Of a DNA stretch of 18,962 nucleotides, positions 8,545 to 14,065 are shown piece by piece. A program made the position numbers and the translations under genes. This stretch comes from CALOBA01 sp942491465 (GTDB lineage: Bacteria > Pseudomonadota > Gammaproteobacteria > Chromatiales > Chromatiaceae). How positions within the stretch are numbered: the stretch's first letter is position 1; each line of letters begins with the position of its first letter. Below the pieces are notes generated by a model. That model ran no database searches. It saw nothing but the letters and a program-made list of their open reading frames with translations, and had not been told where the DNA came from. Location: positions 1-18,962 of the forward strand of contig CALOBA010000004.1 in assembly GCA_942491465.1 (NCBI GenBank), given 5' to 3'.

Positions 8545-9216
8545 ATGAACCCCGAATTTTGGCACGCCCGCTGGGAGCGCGGCGAGATCGGCTGGCACCT
8601 GGATGAGATCAACACCCACCTGCTGCGCTATTGGCCGGCGCTGGCCCTGCCGGCGTCGGCGCGGGTGTTTGTGCCGTTGTGTGGCAAGACGATGGACATG
8701 CTCTGGCTGGCCGGCGAGGGTCATCGCGTGCTCGGCGTGGAGATCAGCGAGATCGCCGTCCGCGAGCTGTTCGCCCAGCATGAGCTGTCGCCGACGGTGA
8801 CCAAGGTCGGCCGCTTTCAGCGCTGGCAGGCCGATGAGTTGACCGTGCTCTGCGGCGATTTCTTCGATCTGACCAGCGCCGAGCTTGCCGACGTCGGCGC
8901 CGTCTACGATCGCGCCTCGCTGATCGCGTTGCCGCCGGCCCAGCGTCCGGCCTACGCCAAGCACCTGAAGGCGATCGCGCCAGCGCAGGCGCCGATGCTG
9001 CTGATCACGCTGGCCTACGATCAGCGCGAGATGCGCGGACCCCCGTTCTCGGTCCACGCCGACGAGGTCGCCGAGTGCTTTGCCGAGCGCTACGGTATCG
9101 ACCACCTCGATACCATCGACGCCCTCGCCGAGGCCCCGGGCTTCCGCCGCCGCGGGCTGACGGCCCTGACCGAATCGGTCTGGCACCTGCGCCCCCGAAT
9201 CGAGTCCGGCGGCTGA
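8545..9216 (+). CDS. tpm: Thiopurine S-methyltransferase family protein
   Basis: The 223-residue protein matches bacterial thiopurine methyltransferase, an SAM-dependent class I methyltransferase. Visible motifs are FWHARWERGEIGWH at 5-18, the SAM-binding VFVPLCGKTMDMLWLAGEGH at 41-60 followed by VLGVEIS, LCGDFFDL at 102-109 and VYDRASLIALPP at 120-131. In other bacteria these enzymes methylate selenium or tellurium oxyanion derivatives and thiopurines; the true substrate here cannot be read from sequence. The frame is open upstream, but homology begins at the ATG at 8545, with AGGAG about 12 bases before it. It is 115 bp after nadV on the same strand and may be co-transcribed; no functional tie to NAD salvage is evident beyond SAM/adenine metabolism, which would be speculation. 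Confidence 0.93.
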   Translation: MNPEFWHARWERGEIGWHLDEINTHLLRYWPALALPASARVFVPLCGKTMDMLWLAGEGHRVLGVEISEIAVRELFAQHELSPTVTKVGRFQRWQADELTVLCGDFFDLTSAELADVGAVYDRASLIALPPAQRPAYAKHLKAIAPAQAPMLLITLAYDQREMRGPPFSVHADEVAECFAERYGIDHLDTIDALAEAPGFRRRGLTALTESVWHLRPRIESGG

Positions 9217-9374
9217 TTGCGGCGGGTGTGGATGGGCGTCGGCGTCCCCATCTGAAGGACCTAACCGCGGGGCCGCGTGCAGCTTTCGAGATCCTAGATA
9301 CCCGCGTGCATGGCCCCCGCCAAGGCGACCCTCGCGGCGCGGTCGCCGCAGATCCACACAACCCGACGAGACTG

Positions 9375-10421
9375 ATGAAGAACCGAAAGACCCTCGCACT
9401 CGTGCTCACCGTGATCGGCCTGGTCATGACCATCGCCGGTCCCTTCCTGCCCGGTGGCGTGCACCTGGCAAAGAACGACCCGCCCCGGGCCGACCATGTA
9501 ACCGACCTGATCACCGATGGTGCCGGCTCGGTCTATGCCGGTACCCAGGCCGGGGAGGTTTGGCATCTGCGCCAGGGGGTTTGGCAGCCGGTCCCCCTCG
9601 ACCTGGGTGGCCAGCCGGTGACGGCGATGCTGCCGGTGCCGGGTGAGAAACCCGTGGGCACCGCCGACGGGCTCTATTCGCTGCCGTTCGGCACGCCGCC
9701 GCTGACCGGGCGGATCAGCAGCCTGCTGGAGACCGATGCCGGGCTGCTGGTGGGCACGGGCACCGGCCTGCGCCTGCTCGCCGACGGCGGCTGGCTGCAG
9801 GCCGCGGCGGACACCAACATCTACAGCCTGTTCGCGCAGCGCCGCGACGGCGAGGCTAGGCTCCACGCGGGCACCGTCGGTGCCGGCGCGCTGTCTGCGT
9901 CGGCGGCGGACGGCACTTGGCGGCCGAATAATGCCGGCCTGCCCGACGGGGTCAACGTGTTCAGCTTCGCACAGACCGACGGCGGGCTGATGCTCGCGGG
10001 CACCGACAACGGCCTCTACTGGCAGGCCGAGCCGGGGCAGGAATGGTCGCTGCTCTCGCCGGGACTCGCGGGCCGACGGATGCTGTCGCTGTATCGCGCG
10101 CCGGCGGAGAGCCCCGACCAGCCCCAACGGCTCTGGGTCGGCAGCGACGATGGGCTGCACTGGATCGATCTGAACGAGGACGGGGCTACCCTGTCGGCCG
10201 GCGGCGCGCTGACCGCCGCCGATGATGCGGCCCATCAGCCGCGCTACGGGGTGAGCTGGATCGTGCCCACCAACGACGGGGTCATGATCAGCGCCGGCGA
10301 CGTCTATGCCTTCGGAGGGACTCGGTTGCCGGGCTGGTATTGGGTGTCGCTGATCGGGATCGCTCTGGTGCTGATCGCCGGCTGGCTGATACCGCGGCCG
10401 CAGCCGTTGGACGCCGGCTGA
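9375..10421 (+). CDS. Membrane-anchored seven-blade beta-propeller protein, function unknown
   Basis: The 348-residue protein has a hydrophobic segment at about 7-27 and another at about 320-340 near the C-terminus, so the roughly 290 residues between them probably lie on one side of the membrane, most likely the periplasm. That middle part repeats a short motif of the form xxAGTxxGLY seven times: VYAGTQAGEVWH (53-64), PVGTADGLYS (93-102), LLVGTGTGLRL (124-134), LHAGTVGAGAL (163-173), MLAGTDNGLYW (206-216), LWVGSDDGLHW (253-263) and VMISAGDVYAF (303-313). This spacing of 30-50 residues is that of a beta-propeller related to the Ycf48/BNR or two-component-regulator-propeller repeats. No catalytic domain is attached. 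I start at the ATG at 9375, which places the first membrane segment at the N-terminus. Function is not known; assembly or binding roles are usual for such propellers. Confidence 0.75.
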   Translation: MKNRKTLALVLTVIGLVMTIAGPFLPGGVHLAKNDPPRADHVTDLITDGAGSVYAGTQAGEVWHLRQGVWQPVPLDLGGQPVTAMLPVPGEKPVGTADGLYSLPFGTPPLTGRISSLLETDAGLLVGTGTGLRLLADGGWLQAAADTNIYSLFAQRRDGEARLHAGTVGAGALSASAADGTWRPNNAGLPDGVNVFSFAQTDGGLMLAGTDNGLYWQAEPGQEWSLLSPGLAGRRMLSLYRAPAESPDQPQRLWVGSDDGLHWIDLNEDGATLSAGGALTAADDAAHQPRYGVSWIVPTNDGVMISAGDVYAFGGTRLPGWYWVSLIGIALVLIAGWLIPRPQPLDAG

Positions 10422-10503
10422 GGCACCTTTTCAACGCATCCGTGCTCGGTCTGGTCCGCCACGGGCGGCGCCGGCGCGGGTCCTTGGTTGAGACCGAATT
10501 GTT

Positions 10504-11172
10504 ATGAAGATCCTAATCATCATCATCGCCGCCCTGGTCCTGCTCGGGGTCGTCGGCATGGCCGTGTTCGTCTTCGTTGTGCAAAACGTCGAGACGCCGG
10601 ACTACAGCGTCGTCGAGCAGGAGGGTGCATTCGAACTGCGTGACTATCCGTCGATGGTCGTCGCCGAGGTCAGCCGCGAGGGCGTGCGCGGCGAGGCCCT
10701 GAGCGCCGGCTTCGGTCCGCTGGCCCGCTATATCTTCGCCAAGGAGCGCGACGGCGAGCGCATCGCCATGACCGCACCGGTGGAGCAGCAGCGTGCCGAC
10801 GCCCTGGCCGCGGACGCCCGCATCGCGATGACGGCCCCGGTGACCCAGTCGCGGACCGGGGGCGACGGCTGGGCGGTACGCTTCATCATGCCCGCCGAAT
10901 ACGACCTGGAGCAGCTGCCGGCCCCGGCCAACGCCGAGGTGTCGCTCAAGCGCATCCCGGCGCGGCGCAGCGCCGTGGTGCGCTTCAGCGGCCGGACCGA
11001 CGACAAGCTCATCGCCGAACAAGAGGCAACGCTGCTGGCATGGATGGCCGCGCGGGGGCTGGCGGCCGCTGCGGCGCCGGTCTATGCCTACTACAACGAC
11101 CCGTTCACGCCGGGCTTCATGCGCCGCAACGAGGTCATCGTCCCGGTGCAGGCCGAGGCGCCGTCGCGCTAA
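10504..11172 (+). CDS. SOUL-family heme-binding protein, membrane-anchored
   Basis: The 222-residue protein has one N-terminal hydrophobic helix (about 3-27), which acts as an uncleaved anchor or signal, followed by a SOUL/HEBP domain. Family signatures are TPDYSVVEQEGAFELRDYPS at 31-50, FGPLARYIFAKERDGERIAM with the repeated IAMTAPV motif, RFIMPAEYDLEQLPAP, and the C-terminal YAYYNDPFTPGFMRRNEV. Eukaryotic and some bacterial relatives bind heme or tetrapyrroles; in a phototroph a tetrapyrrole role would make sense, but this is inference. It follows the propeller gene by 82 bp on the same strand and converges on pbpG, with only 7 bp between the two stop codons. The start at 10504 puts the membrane helix at the N-terminus; the ribosome site is weak. 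Confidence 0.87.
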   Translation: MKILIIIIAALVLLGVVGMAVFVFVVQNVETPDYSVVEQEGAFELRDYPSMVVAEVSREGVRGEALSAGFGPLARYIFAKERDGERIAMTAPVEQQRADALAADARIAMTAPVTQSRTGGDGWAVRFIMPAEYDLEQLPAPANAEVSLKRIPARRSAVVRFSGRTDDKLIAEQEATLLAWMAARGLAAAAAPVYAYYNDPFTPGFMRRNEVIVPVQAEAPSR

Positions 11173-11179
11173 GTCAAGG

Positions 11180-12082
11180 TCACTCCCAGCTCGACCAGCG
11201 CGATGCGGTGATCGATTCCGGGTTCAATGGCCCGGCCCGAAGCCAGTCGCGCAGGCGCCTGGCATCGGCAAATGGCGTGTACTTGCCAGACGCGCCCAGC
11301 AGCACGATGCGCAGCCGGTAGCCGCCGATCAGCGTCTGCATGACCAAGCAGCGGCCGGCCTCATTGATGTAGCCGGTCTTGCTGACCTCGACCTCCCACT
11401 CGGCGTTGCGCACCAGCGGATTGGTGTTGCGGTAGGGCAGGGGGCCGCGCTCGGTGAAGGGCTGCATGGTCGTCTCGCCGGTGGACGTGATGGCCCGGAT
11501 CAGCGGATAGCGCCCGGCGGCCTCCACCATCCGCGCCAGGTCCTCGGCGGTGGACTGGTTGCCGGCATCCAGGCCGCTGGCGTCGGCAAAGCGGCTGTCC
11601 CACATCTTCAGCGCCGCCGCCTTGCGGTTCATGGCGTCGACGAAAACCGGGGTGCCGCCGGCAAAGGTGGTGCGGCCGAGGGCCGCCGCGGCCCGATTGT
11701 CCGAGGACATCAGCGCCACCGTCAGCATATCCTTCCGCGACAGGGCCGCCTCGCCGATGCGCAGCCGCGAGCGGCTGTGGCGCAGCCGGTCGCGATCCTG
11801 CTCGGTGATGGCGATCAGGTCGTCGAGGGGCAGGCCTGCGTCCAGCACCACCATCGCCGTCATCAGCTTGGTGATGGAGGCGATGGGCCTGGGTTGCCTG
11901 GTGTTCTTGCCGTAGAGGCGATTGCCGAGTTCGTCGATCACCAAGACCGATGCCGAGCGGACGTCGGGTCGGTCGGCGGCCAGGCCGGCGGCGGCGGGAA
12001 ACAGCAGGAAGAGCGCGACGGCGATCAGCAGCGAAACGCGCGTGAGGGCCGAGGAAACGAGTGCGTCACGCGCAAACAACAT
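11180..12082 (-). CDS. pbpG: D-alanyl-D-alanine endopeptidase (PBP7 family, peptidase S11)
   Basis: The 300-residue protein is a low-molecular-weight penicillin-binding protein that cuts D-Ala-meso-DAP cross-links in periplasmic peptidoglycan. A signal peptide is clear: a hydrophobic core at about 17-33 and probable cleavage near ALAA-D at 36. The three active-site motifs of the serine peptidase are present: SITK at 69-72 (nucleophile Ser69), SDN at 127-129 and KTG at 235-237. The segment SVLVIDELGNRLYGKN before SxxK is typical of PbpG, and the short C-terminus without a DacA-type domain 2 fits PBP7 rather than PBP5. It is the last gene of the minus-strand block and follows the lipoprotein gene by about 40 bp, so co-transcription is possible. 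No Shine-Dalgarno sequence is evident before the ATG at 12082. Confidence 0.9.
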   Translation of the reverse strand: MLFARDALVSSALTRVSLLIAVALFLLFPAAAGLAADRPDVRSASVLVIDELGNRLYGKNTRQPRPIASITKLMTAMVVLDAGLPLDDLIAITEQDRDRLRHSRSRLRIGEAALSRKDMLTVALMSSDNRAAAALGRTTFAGGTPVFVDAMNRKAAALKMWDSRFADASGLDAGNQSTAEDLARMVEAAGRYPLIRAITSTGETTMQPFTERGPLPYRNTNPLVRNAEWEVEVSKTGYINEAGRCLVMQTLIGGYRLRIVLLGASGKYTPFADARRLRDWLRAGPLNPESITASRWSSWE

Positions 12083-12121
12083 TGTTGGGGTCCGATGGCT
12101 GGCCCGGCGGCAGCGTTCGGG

Positions 12122-12439
12122 CTATTTCAGCTGGGCAAGCACGCAATTGATGGCGGCTTCGTTGTTGCCCGCCGGGTAGAAGCTGTTGATCATCTGGCGA
12201 TAGCCCTCCGCTGAGACGCGGCCATCCGAGAGCTTGCCGGTCTCGTCGAGGAAGGTCAGATCGTTGCTGTCCTCATCGAGCAGGTAGCGGATGGAGCTTG
12301 CGCCCACGTTGAGATCGCCGCAGGCGCGGTCGACCTGATCGAGGAATGCGTTGCTGGCCGAGCCTTCCGGGGCGACCAAGTCCGAGCCGCAGCCCGCCAG
12401 CGCAGCGGCGAGGGTGGCGGTGATGAGCATGCGATGCAT
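12122..12439 (-). CDS. Small putative lipoprotein, function unknown
   Basis: The 105-residue product begins MHRMLITATLAAALAGCGSD, a short type II signal peptide with lipobox LAGC, so Cys17 would be lipidated after cleavage. The mature part of about 88 residues has two further cysteines (in DRACGDL and INCVLAQ), which could form a periplasmic disulfide, and is otherwise acidic and helical looking. I do not recognise the domain. The ATG at 12439 is chosen because it creates the signal peptide; the frame is open for 51 codons upstream, but those lie in a GC hairpin region with Arg-rich nonsense. A second ATG three codons in (12430) would also work. It sits between the 53-aa gene and pbpG on the same strand, with a strong hairpin before it. 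Confidence 0.7.
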   Translation of the reverse strand: MHRMLITATLAAALAGCGSDLVAPEGSASNAFLDQVDRACGDLNVGASSIRYLLDEDSNDLTFLDETGKLSDGRVSAEGYRQMINSFYPAGNNEAAINCVLAQLK

Positions 12440-12468
12440 GGCGTAGCTCTGTTGGTTGACGGCGCGTC

Positions 12469-12501
12469 TCGGCCGCGGGGCTCCACCGAGCCCGCGGCCG
12501 A
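12469..12501. terminator. GC-rich hairpin between the 53-aa gene and the lipoprotein gene
   Basis: Arms at 12469-12483 and 12488-12501 pair over 14 bases with one bulged base and a CACC loop (left arm TCGGCCGCGGGGCTC). It starts just after the TAG of the 53-aa gene on the minus strand. There is no T-run on the minus-strand side, so it is not a classical intrinsic terminator; it could protect the 3' end of the apr-linked transcript or help Rho-independent pausing. Confidence 0.4.
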
Positions 12502-12509
12502 CGAGCGGC

Positions 12510-12671
12510 CTAGGGCTGCTTCGGGGTCTTGTACTCGACCTCTTTCTGGAGATCGTCCCAGATGGTCTGATAGCCGACGAACCCCTTCTCATTGGGCTCC
12601 ATCTGCTTGGTCCGATAGTACCGCGCCTTACCTTCCGGAACTTTCGGTCGGGTCTTGGGTTGCTCGCTCAT
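12510..12671 (-). CDS. 53-residue conserved-looking small protein, function unknown
   Basis: This short frame encodes 53 residues starting MSEQPKTRPKVPEGKARYYR and ending VEYKTPKQP before TAG. A good ribosome site, AGAAGGTGA, lies four bases before the ATG on the minus strand. The product is highly charged and basic, with three neighbouring aromatic residues (YY at 18-19, Y34 and W38), and has no signal peptide or membrane segment, so it should be cytoplasmic. The middle part (QTIWDDLQKEVEY) looks like an amphipathic helix. Codon choice, with G or C mostly at third positions, resembles the neighbouring real genes. It lies 102 bp downstream of the 103-aa gene, with hairpins on both sides. I do not recognise a family. 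A real gene is favoured by the ribosome site and composition, but comparative data are lacking. Confidence 0.6.
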   Translation of the reverse strand: MSEQPKTRPKVPEGKARYYRTKQMEPNEKGFVGYQTIWDDLQKEVEYKTPKQP

Positions 12672-12708
12672 AAGTCACCTTCTGTCAACATGCCACGATG
12701 GCTGAATC

Positions 12709-12736
12709 GAGCGCGCCAATGATTGGGTGCGCGCTC
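12709..12736. other. Inverted repeat between the 103-aa and 53-aa genes
   Basis: GAGCGCGC at 12709-12716 and GCGCGCTC at 12729-12736 are perfect reverse complements, and the inner bases CCAA and TTGG can extend the stem around a TGA loop with a small bulge. It lies in the 102-bp gap between two minus-strand genes. There is no T-run after it, so it may be an mRNA-processing or stability hairpin or a protein-binding site rather than a terminator. Confidence 0.4.
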
Positions 12737-12773
12737 ACCGAGGGTCTCGAATTTCGATGTTCAATGCCGATCA

Positions 12774-13085
12774 CTAGGTACCGAACAGCTGCTTTACCGC
12801 GTCGTACACAAATTCGTGGGTGTACGCGTTCTCGCCGCAGTGGGTCAGCGCGTCATCCGCCGTGCGAAACGCCAAGTACGGATGCACCTCGGTCCCGTCG
12901 ATCTCGATCGCCGAGGTGTCGTCGATGATGCTGGCGACACTGAATGCGACGCCCGCGGTGACGTCGGCCAGGGTATTGCCTTCCAGGCCGGCTTCCTGCA
13001 GCTTGACCCGGATGTTCTCAACCAGATCGCGCACCAGGAGGGCCTGTTGTTCTTCGAAGACGGACGGGTCGAGGTTTAGCTGCAT
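12774..13085 (-). CDS. 103-residue unknown protein downstream of FKBP
   Basis: The protein, starting MQLNLDPSVFEEQQALLVRD, has no signal peptide, membrane segment or metal-binding motif; a single Cys occurs in THCGENAYTHEF. It looks soluble, acidic and mostly alpha-helical, with an Ala/Val-rich central part (ADVTAGVAFSVASIID). AGGT precedes the ATG by nine bases. It follows the FKBP gene by 49 bp on the same strand, and is therefore likely part of the transcript that starts at the apr genes or at the 116-aa gene. I do not recognise the family. Codon use matches its neighbours, and the frame is intact at both ends, so it is very probably a real gene. Confidence 0.75.
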   Translation of the reverse strand: MQLNLDPSVFEEQQALLVRDLVENIRVKLQEAGLEGNTLADVTAGVAFSVASIIDDTSAIEIDGTEVHPYLAFRTADDALTHCGENAYTHEFVYDAVKQLFGT

Positions 13086-13134
13086 GATGGATTACCTGGG
13101 CTGAAGGGTTCGGCGTGCACGGGGCGACCGCGTG

Positions 13135-13644
13135 CTAGATCGGGACCTTCCTGGCGCCCGGCACATCCGGGGTCTTCTCCACCTTGCCTCCGGCCGCAAT
13201 CTCCGCCTCCGAGGCCGCGCGCACCGTCAGGATCTCCAAGTCGAACACCACCTGACGGCCGCAAAGCGGGTTGTTGCCGTCGATGGTCAGCGTCTTGTCG
13301 TCGATCCTGGTGACGATGAAGGTCTTGGTCTGACCCTGCTCGTTCTCCATCAGGATGCTCATCCCGACCTCGCGGAACTCTTCGGGAACGTTCTCGATCA
13401 AGTCGGTAATGACCATTGATTCATCCCTGGGGCCGAACAGCGCGTTGCAATCCAGGTCCACCGAGATCTTGTCGCCGGCCGCCTTGCCTTCGAGCTGGAC
13501 CATCACCTGAGGCGAAAGCACCTCGTTCACGCCATGGACATAGCCCAGCGGAAACTCGACTGCCGTCAGCACGCTGCCGGTCTTGGCATCGATCACCTTG
13601 TAGGTGAGTTCGACGTATTTATTGAGCTGAATCGTCTCTTTCAT
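13135..13644 (-). CDS. FKBP-type peptidyl-prolyl isomerase, SlyD-like
   Basis: The 169-residue protein is a cytoplasmic FKBP of the SlyD type, a prolyl isomerase with chaperone activity. Starting MKETIQLNKYVELTYKVIDA, it shows the FKBP strand with FPLGYVHGVNEVLSPQV, the LEGKAAGDKISVDL segment, then FGPRDESMVITDLIENVPEE, where the inserted chaperone (IF) domain begins, and the return strand NPLCGRQVVFDLEILTVRAA. The His/Cys-rich metal-binding tail of Escherichia coli SlyD is missing: the end is a short Lys/Pro tail, so nickel delivery is unlikely. The ATG at 13644 is only four bases after the stop of the 116-aa gene and has no ribosome site of its own, which suggests translational coupling. 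The frame is open further upstream, but that part overlaps the other gene out of frame. A role in folding apr or neighbouring products is inference from location. Confidence 0.88.
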   Translation of the reverse strand: MKETIQLNKYVELTYKVIDAKTGSVLTAVEFPLGYVHGVNEVLSPQVMVQLEGKAAGDKISVDLDCNALFGPRDESMVITDLIENVPEEFREVGMSILMENEQGQTKTFIVTRIDDKTLTIDGNNPLCGRQVVFDLEILTVRAASEAEIAAGGKVEKTPDVPGARKVPI

Positions 13645-13648
13645 GGCG

Positions 13649-13999
13649 CTAGAAGATCGATGCGGCAAAGATGCGGACTTCGCCCTTTTCGTAGCCGAGG
13701 ACCATGCGTCCGAGCCACTCGCCTTCCTTCTTGCTGCTGCGGATTCGATACAGGCAGGTGACGTGCTCGCCACGGCGGATGAAGCCGAGAAAGTCGCGTT
13801 CTTCCACCAAGCCGCGTGCCAGCTCGCTGTGGGCGAATTGCTTGCCGAGCTCAACCTCGTTCAGGCCGAGCAGCAGATTGTAGGAGAACTTCCTGATGAA
13901 CTTGCCGTACTGTCCCTTGTTGGAAAACTTGATGAGATCGTCCCACATCGGGTGGGCGATCTCGCCGAGTTCGTCGTCGGATAAATCGATGATATTCAT
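13649..13999 (-). CDS. 116-residue unknown protein between aprA and the FKBP gene
   Basis: The protein begins MNIIDLSDDELGEIAHPMWD and ends with EVRIFAASIF. It has no signal peptide, membrane segment or cysteine cluster (a single Cys in VTCLYRIRSS). The first half is acidic and helical, the second half basic with beta-strand character (WLGRMVLGYEKGEVRIF). The start is 66 bp after the aprA stop, beyond a terminator-like hairpin, and the stop is four bases before the FKBP start, so it is clearly coupled to the FKBP gene and perhaps only partly to aprA. No strong ribosome site is seen. I do not recognise the family; a cytoplasmic partner or assembly protein for sulfur-oxidation enzymes is one possibility, based only on position. 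Confidence 0.78.
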   Translation of the reverse strand: MNIIDLSDDELGEIAHPMWDDLIKFSNKGQYGKFIRKFSYNLLLGLNEVELGKQFAHSELARGLVEERDFLGFIRRGEHVTCLYRIRSSKKEGEWLGRMVLGYEKGEVRIFAASIF

Positions 14000-14016
14000 T
14001 GCAAATCAGGATCGGG

Positions 14017-14048
14017 AAAAAGGCCGAACCCCCGCTCCGCGGGGGCCC
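14017..14048 (-). terminator. Intrinsic-terminator-like hairpin after aprA
   Basis: On the minus strand CCCCCGC and GCGGGGG (14039-14045 and 14029-14035) pair around a three-base loop, an outer GGCC/GGCC pairing can lengthen the stem, and five T residues follow (14021 down to 14017). It lies 18 bases beyond the aprA stop and before the 116-aa gene. This is the layout of a Rho-independent terminator or of an attenuator that lowers expression of the downstream genes relative to aprMBA. Confidence 0.6.
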
Positions 14049-14065
14049 GATGCCTCAGGACCGGA

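Noticed and set aside
12469..12501. Classical Rho-independent terminator
   Set aside because: The stem is strong but no T-run follows on either strand, so I only list it as a hairpin with possible terminator role.
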